From contig JACVTC010000001.1 in the NCBI GenBank assembly GCA_016946835.1, positions 2,885,001 to 2,915,000 of the forward strand: 30,000 bases of DNA, read 5' to 3'. The notes under the pieces are model-generated. The model had not been told where the DNA came from, made no database searches, and was given only the letters and a program-made list of their open reading frames with translations. This DNA is from Neocallimastix lanati (nom. inval.). Lineage: Eukaryota > Neocallimastigomycota > Neocallimastigomycetes > Neocallimastigales > Neocallimastigaceae. The translations under genes and the position numbers were made by a program. Each line of letters begins with the position of its first letter. Within the stretch, counting starts at the first letter, position 1. This document shows, one piece after another, positions 12,138 to 30,000 of this stretch.

Positions 12138-13465
12138 TGATAATCTTTTTCACTGAATCATTACACCATCATTTATTACAAATTAGTATTTATATAATTT
12201 AAATTAAATATTTAAATCATAATTCAACAATATCATTACTAGGGTCTTCCATTATCAGTTGATTTGGATTCTATAGTTTTTTTTTGTTTCTTTCAATTTT
12301 CAATTAAAATATTGATTTCATCAGTTTTTCCTAATTCTTTTTTTATTGCTTATTTTTATTATTTATTTTTTTTTTTTCAAATTCTTGATCATTTCCTTTT
12401 GTAATTATTATATGATAAAGATTCTTCTTGTTTTAATGCATATATTAGTGTATAAAACGATGTTTTTTTTTTTTAAAAATAAATTATTAAATAATTATTG
12501 AAAGACTCAGATGCATTATTTGTAATATATTATATATTATTATAATAATTCAATTTTTTATAGTTTTTTAAATAGTTTCTTTTAAAATGTTAAATAATTT
12601 CAATATTTGATAATTATTATTTATTTCACACTTAATTTTACTATAAATATCAATTATATAATCAAGATTTACAAAAGATAAGTTTGAAATCACTTTATGA
12701 CTTTATAATAAATATATATAATTAAATTTTACTTTATAACATATTTTATTTTTTTAAACTCCAATGATATTTTAAATTGACAAATATAGTATTTAATATT
12801 TTTTATTATGAAATACTTATTTGCTGCATTAGATATGCTTTTTTTCGAAATCATAATAAAATTTAATTGGAGTAATATAAGTTCTAGTAATGAACAATTG
12901 ATAACTAAATTTAGGCGCAATATAAAAAGTATCATATGAAAATATATCTTCATCGTATTTTATAAATAATTTTTATTGGAATGGGAACATAATTATGTTC
13001 AATTTTTGGAATTTTTAGATTATTTTTTTTTAAAAAAAAAAAACCTATTTAATTAGCTATGAAACAGAAAATTGGAATTATTATGATAATATTGAGCATA
13101 TTACTAATAATGTTTCAGAATCATTTAATAAATATTTAAAAAAATTATTTCCAAAAAAACCAACTTTTTTATAATTATTATCGGAATTGAAAGAAGAAAA
13201 ATCCAAATATTACATTGATTACGAAAGGAGAATTACTGGAATTTTGAAGAAAAAAAAAATTAATACAGACTGAGAAAATCAAGGCTTTTATTTAATATTA
13301 CAAAAATATGGAAACTCTATCAAAAAAAAAAAAAAAAAAAAAAAAAAGAAAGATAAGTGTTAGAAATGATTTCATTGAATTATGATTGAAATGCTTAAAT
13401 GATTTAAATATTAAAATTATTAATTAATAATAATTTATTAAGAAATGACAGAAAATCGAGCAAAT

Positions 13466-13480
13466 GAATTCTGTCGTACA
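13466..13480 (-). repeat. Right 15-bp terminal inverted repeat of the MULE remnant
   Basis: GAATTCTGTCGTACA, the exact reverse complement of 12123-12137. Confidence 0.85.
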
Positions 13481-13647
13481 TAATTATAATTTATTAATAG
13501 TTAAAATTATTTTAAAAAGAGAATAAATGAATAAATACAATAATGATTATAGTATTTTTAATCTTTATTGGATTAGGTTATCTTAAGAACATAAAAATAT
13601 ATTTTTATAAATAAAATATTGTTATTGTTATAATTAAAAACTATTTT

Positions 13648-13684
<37 letters not shown>

Positions 13685-13690
<6 letters not shown>

Positions 13691-13790
13691 TATTAAAACA
13701 TATCTTTTAAAGTAAATATATTTTTATAATTAAATATCATAAACAATTATTTTATTACTATTTTACAAAATATTAAAATATATCTTTAAT
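13685..13790 (+). repeat. About 80-bp tandem duplication of a dispersed motif
   Basis: A block starting ACAAATTATTAAAACATATC at 13685 recurs 80 bases later at 13765 as ACAAAATATTAAAATATATC. Same-orientation relatives occur at 11209-11238 and 11609-11638. It appears to be a repeat family confined to the transposon-rich stretch. Confidence 0.5.
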
Positions 13791-13924
13791 TAAATATTAT
13801 TATAATTATAATCAAAGAATATTATTTGTAAAAATAATATTAAAATAATATTGATTATTAAGTAAATATTTTAAAAAATTTTTAAAAAACATATTTTGAA
13901 TTTTTATTTATTTATATATAATTT

Positions 13925-14275
13925 ATTTATTTATTTCAATACGCCACTTGGCGAAAATGTAACTCTCTTATTTTTTAATATAAAGAATACTTTTTATAAA
14001 AAGTATATTATTTTTAGGAATATTTAGAGAATAATTTTTTTTTATTTTTAAGATATATAAACCTTATCAATTTTTAATTTTTTTTTTCTTTTTCATTTTA
14101 AATACTTTTTTATTTATTACATTAATGTTTTATTTTTATTTTTTTTTTATAAAAATGAATATAAAAATAATAAAAATAAAAAAAAATCTTTAACCATAAA
14201 TTTGACATTATTTATATTAATTATTTATTAATTTATATATTTAGAAAGCCATATTTTCCGAATTGAAACACTCCT
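13925..14275 (-). repeat. Right long terminal inverted repeat of the outer element
   Basis: Reverse-complement partner of the left arm from 10452. It is anchored by 14041-14063 (perfect 23-bp match to 10779-10801), 14181-14213 and the outermost nine bases, 14267-14275. Confidence 0.6.
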
Positions 14276-14563
14276 TAAGAAAGAATTTTTTTAAAATAAA
14301 TATTTAAATAAAAAAAAAGAAAGAATAAATTAGAAGTAGATGTTTTTACATTTAACATTTCACAATTATTCCAGATATTTTAATATTTGAAATATTTACT
14401 CAAAGAAAAAAAGTATTATATATGATATATAAATTAATACATCAGCCACATTCTAGAAATTTAAATCATATTATTTGTACAAAAAATATCTATTAATAAA
14501 ATATAATTTATAAAATCCAAATTATTGAATCATTACTAATAAATTAACGAAAGTCATAAATAC

Positions 14564-14564
14564 A

Positions 14565-14607
<43 letters not shown>

Positions 14608-14632
14608 AAATAAATAAATAAAAATAAATAAA

Positions 14633-14681
<49 letters not shown>

Positions 14682-14682
14682 A
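14564..14682. repeat. (AAAT)n microsatellite
   Basis: Nearly perfect tetranucleotide array of about 119 bp, with single-base expansions near 14608, 14621 and 14636. The apparent minus-strand frame of repeating Leu-Phe-Ile-Tyr is an artefact of the repeat. Confidence 0.95.
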
Positions 14683-16540
14683 GTTAAAATTTTAATCCAC
14701 TCATCTTGATAAAATTGTGCGTATATTAATATAATATTTAAATAATTAGTGTTGAATTCTTTTGTAAACAACAATTTAAAAGAATCTCTTAATATAATTA
14801 AATGTTCATCTGATAGGATGAATTTTTTTTTTTTTTTTAAAAAAAAAGGTAAAAAACTGAAGTATAGATAAAATAAATTAAAATAAATAATTAATATTTA
14901 TAAATAATTAATATTTGCAAATAAATAAAATTATTATTTGTAAATAATTAATATTTTCAAATAAATTATTATTTGTAATAATATTCAATATATCTATTGA
15001 AAAATAATATAAAATCTAATATAACCTATATATATATACATTTTTCTCCGCAAAATTATTCAAAGGAAAATAAAATATTTTTTCATAATAATATTCTTAA
15101 ATAATATATATAGAGGATATAGAGGAATATAGTAATTTATTTTGTTTGATTTTACTTTAAGGTTTAAAATACAATTTTTTTTTTTTTTTTTAAATATTAT
15201 AGTTTTTAATTGTTAGAATTTTTAGAATTTTTTTATCTTTTTTAATTTCTTTATGGTTTTATTTTATTTTAAGATTTTGAAATATATATGTATGTATGTA
15301 TTTTATTTTTTTTTTTAAAAATAATTTTAATTCAATATTTTAATTTTTAAAAATATTTTTTAAATTAATAATATAATTTTTAAAAATTAAAAAAATCTTT
15401 CATTTTATATTCTATAAAACCTTTTAATATTTTATGGTGTTCATGATTATATTTATTAATTTATGTTAGTATTAATATAAAATTTAAAGAGCGTTTTGAA
15501 AATTAAAATTAACAACATTTTCTTAATATTTAAATTATATATAAGCACTATGTAAAGGATTTTGAATGATGCAATATTTGTTATTATGATACTATTATTA
15601 CTTAATATTATTATTTTTGTTTAATTATTTATTAATTATTACAATTATGATAAATAATAAATAATAATTAAAATAATTAATAAATAAATTAGAATAAATT
15701 ATAATTATGATAAATAATAAATAATAATTATAATTTATTTATTATTACTAATTATTAATTATTTATTATTTATATTTATTATTTATTATTTATTATTTAG
15801 ATCACCATAATTTTTTAATTTATTTTTTTTTTTTAATTAAATATCGATAAACTATATAAAGGAATAATATATAATAATATAACAATAGTAATATGTTATA
15901 TGTTAATAATATTTTTATTCAATTTTTATGTTAATTGGTAAAAATGGAAAACAAGTCTTAAATGAATTTTATATATTTTATATATTATGTATATTATATG
16001 TCAAAGAGCAATTATTCCTTCTATGTATATATTCAAATATGCTATAGAACAAATCTAATTAAAATAATGATAATAAAAGAAATCTAATTGAAATAATGAT
16101 AATCTTATAAATTAAAGTTTAATATTTTTATTTTGAATTAGATATATAAAGTATTTTAATGTTACACGTAAAGTCTAATTATTACAAATGGAATAATTAA
16201 TATATAATTTCCATTTATGGTTAAATAAATAATAGTATGTAATATATTAAATATAATTATTTATGTATTTAGAATAATAGTAATAATAATAATAATTATG
16301 AAAATTTTAATCAATCATAATTTTAAAATTATTTACATAATGTTTTTCATTTAAATTGTTTTTATTTATTTTACAAATAATGTATACGTAATGTAAATAA
16401 AATTTGTCAGTCACATTTAAAATGTACAAGAAAAAATATTTGTATAAAGCTAATTTAAAATTATATAAATTTTAATTTTAATATTGCTAAAAAGATAATA
16501 AATTTATATTTTTTTTTATCTTTATTTTTTTTTTTATATG

Positions 16541-16573
<33 letters not shown>

Positions 16574-16734
16574 TGTTTGTTTGTTCGATATAAAGAATGA
16601 TTAGTAAAACTTTCAATTATATGCTTAAATAAAAAGATTTTAGAATTTTTTATGGGAATATTACAATAAAATAAAAATAATATTATAAAGATTAAAAATT
16701 TTCGTTTTTGTTATTTACAATTTATACTATTAAA

Positions 16735-16935
16735 ATAATAAATAATAATAAATAAATAAAAAATAAATAATTGAATAATTGAATAATAAATAATAAATGA
16801 TAAATAATTAAATAATTGAATAATAAATTAATAAATAAATAATAAATAAATAATAAATAATAAATAAATAATAAATAATAAATAATAAATAAATAAATAA
16901 TTGAATAATTGATTAATAAATAATTGAATAATGAA
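16735..16935. repeat. AATAAATAAT minisatellite
   Basis: Irregular array of AATAAATAAT and TTGAATAATTGAATAAT units. Pure simple-sequence DNA with no coding content. Confidence 0.8.
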
Positions 16936-17032
16936 TATAATGGTATAATTTATAAAAATATTCATGAAATAAAAACCATATTATAACATTTAAAATAGAT
17001 TTAAATAATTGTAAATAATTTTCAATCTTTAA

Positions 17033-17197
17033 AAGAAAAAGGATTATGTAAATATATATTATAAAAATATTAGCCAGCATATTTATCATCGTATTAATGA
17101 TAACTATGGGAATAATGTTAATGCTAATAATAATGGAAAAATTTGTTTTTTTCTATGCTTTTCTATATTTTTATTAATGCATATTCTTTATTGTTAA
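17033..17197 (+). other. Short coding-like stretch, possible exon or relic, unassigned
   Basis: An open frame without an in-frame start. It reads YYKNISQHIYHRINDNYGNN, then NANNNGK, then a hydrophobic run CFFLCFSIFLLMHIL, and stops with TAA at 17195-17197. It looks more protein-like than its surroundings (a hydrophilic Asn-rich part followed by a membrane-like segment). It could be a terminal exon or a gene relic, since an AG at 17072-17073 could serve as acceptor. No family is recognised and no upstream exon was found. Confidence 0.2.
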
Positions 17198-17255
17198 ATA
17201 TGTATGTATTATATTTCCATTAATAGATAATGTTTTATTAGTAATTCTTTGATAT

Positions 17256-17256
<1 letters not shown>

Positions 17257-17290
<34 letters not shown>

Positions 17291-17292
17291 TA

Positions 17293-17376
<84 letters not shown>
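17257..17376. repeat. (TAA)n microsatellite
   Basis: About 120 bp of TAA/AAT trinucleotide with two single-base interruptions near 17285-17296. It produces an apparent minus-strand poly-Tyr frame that is not a gene. Confidence 0.95.
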
Positions 17377-17377
<1 letters not shown>

Positions 17378-18428
17378 TTTCAATACTTGAATTGTAATAA
17401 AATTGTCCGAAAAGAAAAATACAACAACACTTTATGATAAATAAGAATAAATTAATTATTAATATTTAAATCTTAATATTAATAAAATATATTAATTTAT
17501 ATTCTATAGATAAATTTTTTATTATATTTCATTTGATATTGAAATTATTAAACATTTTATATATTTTATAATGTACATATAATATATATAATAATATTAT
17601 AAAGTTATAATATACGGTTATTTTTGGAATTCTTTGATATTCCTTAAAAAAAAATTTTTTTTTTTTTTGAGAATTAATGTGACTGATAATATTAATTTAA
17701 TATATTAAATTTTTTATTGAATTTATTAAATATTTTAAATTGATTAATAGGTATGACTTCTTTTGGAAAACAACGTTTTTATTTTTATATTATTATAATA
17801 AAAATATATAATTATATATAATTATATAGAATATACAAATATATAAAATAAAACAGAATTTGGCAAGGATTTATAAAATAAATAATAAATAATTTATATT
17901 CTTACTTTGAAAATCAATAAGAAATTCAGTGAAGTTGTGAATGAAATAACTTATTAGTTGATAAATGTAAATTTTTTAATAATTTTTCTCATTTCAAATA
18001 TATATAAATGTTATTAGGTTAAAAGTAAAAAAACAATAAATGATAGTTATTTGTTATAGTATTTGTTATAGAGTGAATAAATAAATATTTAATAATTAAA
18101 AAGGTTTAATCAATTAGAAATGATTAAATTACAATTAGAGTATAGAATAATTTGATTTATTAATTTACAGTGTTCAATATATTAATAATATTTTATTTTA
18201 TTTATTGTATTTTATTATATTTTATTTTATCATATTTCTATTTTATAGTAATATATTAATTATATATTAATAATAAACCTTAATATATTGACTATATAAA
18301 CTATGTAAATTAGTTTTTTTAATTGTGTATAAATACATTTTTAGTTTTATTAATATATTATTTATATTATTGTTATATGTATTTAATATAATAATATATA
18401 CTAATTAGTAATAATTATAATTTATTAG

Positions 18429-19159
18429 GGCCCTATTGGAGCTTGGTCTAATCTAAACTTTTTTATTAGTCATTATATTATTACAGGTAAATAATTAACA
18501 TGTAGTATATATATTTACCATAAATAATATATAATATACAATATATTTTATTTTCTATTTCTTTATCATTTAATATATAATATTTGTCATATATAAATAT
18601 TAATATAATTCAATTCTTTTTAAATAAAAAGTCTATTCTTTAATAAATTCTCATATAATTTAATCTACAGTATTACAACTTTAAATAATTCATACCATTT
18701 TATTTATTATTTTTATTATATATATATTTAATATATATATTATTATAAGATAAATTGTTTTATGTTTATTGAGTAATAACATTAGATATATTAACAATAT
18801 TATTAAAAAAAAAAAAAAAACTTATTTTTTTTCTTCATTATTTTTATACTTATTTGTTAATATAGCTAAGAATATATATATATTTTTTGTTACTATGTAA
18901 TTTTTAGGCTTTTTATTTTACAAATAACATATAAAATTATATATATATTCGATTTTATTATTTAAAATTTTTCTTTTATTTTCTTCTATTCATATTTTTA
19001 TTTATCATCAATTAATAGAATTCATCAAATAAAATAAAAGATTTCTATATAGATGATATTTACTATTTATTTATAAATTTAAATTTTAAATTATATATTT
19101 TTTCTTTTTTTATAGTATTATTTATAGCTTCATTAAACGTAGCATTCATAGAACAATAA
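18429..19159 (+). CDS. Possible last two exons of a small membrane protein, partial
   Basis: Two open pieces join in phase across a 629-bp GT-AG intron. Exon A (18429-18486) follows a TTATTAG acceptor and reads GPIGAWSNLNFFISHYIIT, ending ACAG before donor GTAAAT. Exon B (19116-19159) follows a pyrimidine-rich TTTCTTTTTTTATAG acceptor and reads LFIASLNVAFIEQ to TAA at 19157-19159. The joined C-terminus would be hydrophobic, as in a membrane protein. GC content rises locally at 18428-18455, unusual here. In-frame stops lie just upstream of exon A, as expected at an intron edge. No upstream exons or start were found between 17200 and 18428, and no family is recognised. The intron is longer than others in the window. 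It may be a relic or chance. Confidence 0.3.
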
Positions 19160-19340
19160 TAGCAATCAAAAAAAAAAAAAAAAAAAAAAAAAAACGAATA
19201 AATAAATAAAAATATTTTAAAAGAAAATAAAATAAAAAACAATAAAATAATTTATAATTTATTTACATGTTTTGGTAAAAATAACAATAAACCCAAAACA
19301 AAATAAAAAAAAACAAAAACAAAAACAAAAAACAAAAAAC

Positions 19341-19372
<32 letters not shown>

Positions 19373-19636
19373 AGCAAAAAATTAAACAAATAAAATAAAA
19401 AAAAGTATAATATATATACAAATATATTAAAAAAAAAATAAAAACATAAATAAATATATTAGATTTTCATTTTATTAAATAAGAATTAAAATATATTAAA
19501 ATTAAAATTAAAACTAAAAATAATTAATATTGAATATAATTATTATTAACAAATTTGTATAATATAATTGATATACAATTAAAATTCAAAACTGTATTAT
19601 TTTAACAAAATATACATATATAAAAAATTAAAGTAA

Positions 19637-19667
<31 letters not shown>

Positions 19668-20708
19668 AAAATTAAATACTAAAAAATAATATATTAGTAA
19701 CAAATATAATACATATATATAATTAGGTAATATGTTTGGAACAAGTATTAATAATATTAAATAATCATATATTAAAAAAATTTATATTTACAATATATAT
19801 GTTTAATAATTTTGAAATTAATTTTGTTAAAAATATCAATTTCTAAAATATATTAAAATTTATTATTGCAAAATATAAAATTAACAAATGAATAATAAAA
19901 TTAAACTTAATATATTTATATTTTTAAATAATTATCAATAAGTATATCTTTGATTTAAATATATTGTATATATTTAATTATATTTTGATATTAAATTTAT
20001 TCAATAATTATCAGTAAAGTGTAGTATTAACAATATTTTTTTTATAAATATTAAAATGAAGTAAAAAATTAATTAGAAATAGGAAAACAAAATATAATTA
20101 TATCATAATTTAATGTATATAACTAAGAGATTAATTTTTCAATAAATTTCGAAGAAGTAATAAATAACAGATAATTGTTAAATAAATATTATTAATAAAT
20201 ATAAAAATATCAAGCTTAAGTATAAAATTAAATAACAAGTTTATTTTATAAATAAATCCATTGAATAATAATTATCAGTAATAACTTACTAATAAATAGT
20301 ATTAAATTAAATATAAAAAATATATAAAATATAAAAATACTGTATTCAATTATTTAAATTTTAAATAAAAAAATATTATTTTTTTTTTACTTTTTAGTTT
20401 AATATTAATTTTATTTATAAATATTTAAAATATTAGTAAAATATCAATCCATTAAACGTTGTATATAAAATTAAAAAATTTTTTTATAGTTTTATTAAAA
20501 TTGTATTATATTTAACATTATTATATAAACTTTTTTTTTAAGAAAAAAGAAAAAAAAATGTTAAATAGAAGTAATTATTTTGATTTAACCATAAATATAA
20601 ATTATTAATTTTCTTTTTAATTTTCACATACTTTAAGTTTAATGAATATATTTAATATAAAATAATATAATAATATTATTATTGAATAAAATATTATAAA
20701 AAAAAGTA
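19160..20708. other. Upstream spacer of the nucleotidyltransferase gene
   Basis: No gene seen. It begins with an A run near 19169-19194 and a CAAAA array (listed separately), then irregular AT-rich sequence. It should include the 5' UTR and promoter of the gene starting at 20709, but no discrete element can be supported. Confidence 0.5.
19292..19383. repeat. CAAAA/CAAAAA tandem repeat
   Basis: About 90 bp of ACAAAA, ACAAAAA and AACAAAA units, one of the few C-containing simple repeats in the window. Confidence 0.9.
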
Positions 20709-28706
<7,998 letters not shown>

Positions 28707-29519
28707 GCTTTTTTTTTTTTTTTTTTTTTATTTATTTATTTTATAGTTTAATAATAATAAAAAAAAAAATTTTTTTTTTATTATAATATATAAAATTTAT
28801 TATATTTTATTTATAAATATATATGTATATCTTTGAAATAACGAATAATCATACCAATTACGATATCAAAAAAAAAAAAAAAAAAAGTTTAAAATATATA
28901 TATGTCAAAAGTAATTCTTTAATATCAAAATATTTATATCTATATAGATAAATGCTATAAAATTTTTTTTAAAAAAAAAAATTTATATAAATTTATATAT
29001 AATAATAATAATAATAGTTAAATAATATTATATATAATATAAAATGTATAATATTTCAGGGAAAAAAAAATTATCAAAACCTATCGCTTTTTTTTTTTTT
29101 TTTCTTTTTTTTTCTTTTTATATATAATATATATATAATTCATTATAATTAATAATAATATAATAGTTTTTTTTTTTTTTTTAACCTTTTAATTATTTTT
29201 ATTTTTAATTTTATTTATTAATTTTTTTTTAATAAACAAAAAAAAAAAAAAAAAGAGTAAATAATCTATTAAACAAAAATTTCAATTATAAAATAAAAAT
29301 AATAATAGTAATAATAATAATAAAAAAAAAAAAAAAAAAAAAAAAGTATGTTTTGTATTTTATTAATTAAAATGTAATAAAATATATATATATATATATA
29401 TAATAAAATAAACTTGAAATAAAAAAAAAAATAAATAAATAAAAAATAAAAATAAAAATAAAAGATAAAAAATTAAAAACAAAAAATAAAAAAAAAAAAA
29501 AAAATAAATAAAAAATAAA
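28707..29519. other. 3' spacer, no gene seen
   Basis: Immediately after the stop there is a long T run (28711-28729), then alternating A and T homopolymers and TA/TAA repeats. It should contain the 3' UTR and polyadenylation region of the nucleotidyltransferase gene. No coding-like stretch is visible. Confidence 0.5.
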
Positions 29520-29650
29520 CTTATTGTTACAGTTAATGAAGTAAGTGATGAGATTCAAGCAGGAGTTCCTAAAAATCTACAGGGTTCACCATTTCCGATG
29601 TTTTGCTTTTTGCTTATGTTAAGAAATTATTTCATGAAATTTATTTATTT
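29520..29650 (+). mobile_element. Relic of a LINE-type reverse transcriptase
   Basis: Reads VTVNEVSDEIQAGVP, then KNLQGSPFPMFCFLLM. The order IQAGVP, QGSP(F/L), then a hydrophobic LF/FCF block matches the family's GVPQGSPLSP.LF..Y motif of non-LTR (LINE) reverse transcriptases, here split by a three-residue insertion and missing the second Ser. Sequence on both sides is full of stops and ATTT repeats, so only a fragment remains. Identification is by eye; the surrounding 29650-30000 is of slightly higher complexity and may be further decayed element, but was not assigned. Confidence 0.4.
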
Positions 29651-30000
29651 ATTTATTTATTTATTTTATAAAAGAATTATAAATTTTAAACTTAGAAGTG
29701 ATTTATCTACTCTTAAAACATTCTGTGATCTCTTCAAAGAATACAGGATTAATTAGTATTAAAAAAAGGAATATTAGGATAATTAGATTTAAAAAAAAAT
29801 TTTTGATTCATTCCCTCAGCGAATGTTCCTTTTTGCCTATTTTTATTTAATAATATATTTATCAATGACAAGTTTAATAAATTCAAGAGATATGGTGTAA
29901 TTACTAAAAGAAAAAAGTATTGTGATAGGGGTTTTTTTTTTTTTGATTTGGAAAAATTAAATGTAGATTCAAATTTGATGTGAAATCTTATGTTAAAAAT

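Larger units (their letters stand above)
12123..13480 (-). mobile_element. Mutator-like (MULE) transposon remnant with inverted duplicated arms
   Basis: Bounded by perfect 15-bp terminal inverted repeats, TGTACGACAGAATTC at 12123-12137 and its reverse complement at 13466-13480. The minus strand of the left arm holds broken MULE transposase: DTFYIAPKFSYQLFITRTY (about 12925-12865) resembles the family's D-[GT]-TF..P....QLF block. DFEK/KSISNAANKYF...NIKYYICQFK (about 12860-12755) resembles the DFE.A..NA......C.FH.. block. ITNNASESFNNYL (about 12525-12480) and FYTLIYALKQEESLSYNNY (about 12455-12400) follow. The right arm carries the same C-terminal piece on the plus strand: ENWNYYDNIEHITNNVSESF then KLFPKKPTF and DYERRITGILKKK (about 13065-13250). 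Stops and frameshifts are numerous, so no active protein is possible. The call rests on motif resemblance read by eye. Confidence 0.6.
10452..14275. mobile_element. Decayed DNA element with very long terminal inverted repeats
   Basis: The ends read AGGAGTGTT (10452-10460) and its reverse complement (14267-14275). Further inward, 10531-10560 matches the reverse complement of 14181-14213 (AATAATGTCAAAT..ATGGTTAAAG), and 10779-10801 is a perfect 23-bp match to the reverse complement of 14041-14063. A degenerate third pair is 11060-11087 with 13941-13970. The arms are thus several hundred bases, lengthened on the left by A runs such as 10587-10629. Long inverted repeats suit a Mutator-like or foldback transposon. 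No flanking target duplication is evident (left flank ACATATAAAC, right flank starting TAAGAAAG). The interior holds another element at 12123-13480. The order of insertion and the class of the outer element are inferred. Confidence 0.65.
14276..17032. other. AT-rich intergenic DNA, no gene seen
   Basis: No supportable coding sequence. Contents are an (AAAT)n array (listed separately), a loose tandem repeat of about 30 bp (AATAATTAATATT...) near 14880-14980, palindromic ATTATTTATTA patches near 15600-15800, and an AATAAATAAT minisatellite near 16735-16935. Confidence 0.6.

Noticed and set aside
12123-13480. Clear target-site duplication around the 15-bp inverted repeats
   Set aside because: Flanks (TTATAATAACTT and TAATTATAAT) are similar only because both are A/T; no exact duplication can be assigned.
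14544-14774. Minus-strand frame of repeating Leu-Phe-Ile-Tyr
   Set aside because: Translation of the AAAT microsatellite, with no protein-like sequence outside it.
17174-17383. Minus-strand poly-Tyr/Ile frame
   Set aside because: Translation of the TAA microsatellite.

Overview
The window is eukaryotic, extremely AT-rich (most intergenic stretches are almost pure A/T with long homopolymers and microsatellites), and gene-poor. Short GT-AG introns, Asn/Ser/Lys-rich low-complexity protein, a fungal-type non-canonical nucleotidyltransferase and a flagellar-axoneme (SAXO-type) gene together point to a zoosporic fungus. An anaerobic gut fungus (Neocallimastigomycota) is the best fit. This is an inference; Dictyostelium-like amoebae share the base composition but have no flagellum.

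Layout. 1-512: 3' part of a broken asparaginyl-tRNA synthetase copy (+). 513-2598: no gene seen. 2599-4647: complete seven-exon gene for the GPI transamidase catalytic subunit (GPI8/PIG-K, 399 aa, +). 4648-6026: convergent spacer. 6027-8665: complete seven-exon SAXO/FAM154-type axonemal microtubule protein (455 aa, -). 9795-10190: traces of a Copia-type gag. 10452-14275: a decayed DNA element about 3.8 kb long with very long terminal inverted repeats; nested in it, at 12123-13480, is a second inverted-repeat element with perfect 15-bp ends and fragments of a Mutator-like (MULE) transposase on both strands. 14276-20708: AT-rich intergenic DNA with microsatellites and two weak coding-like patches (17033-17197 and a possible two-exon gene end at 18429-19159). 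20709-28706: one intron-less 2665-codon gene (+) for a Cid1/GLD-2-like terminal nucleotidyltransferase embedded in huge disordered extensions, including a 50-residue Asn run. 29520-29650: a trace of a LINE-type reverse transcriptase.

The three intact genes are unrelated housekeeping or cell-structure functions (GPI anchoring in the ER, the zoospore flagellum, RNA 3'-end modification) and form no operon or cluster. The 9.8-14.3 kb stretch is a transposon graveyard. The least ordinary signals are the nested inverted-repeat elements and the architecture of the giant nucleotidyltransferase. I found no convincing evidence of a wholly new biological system.
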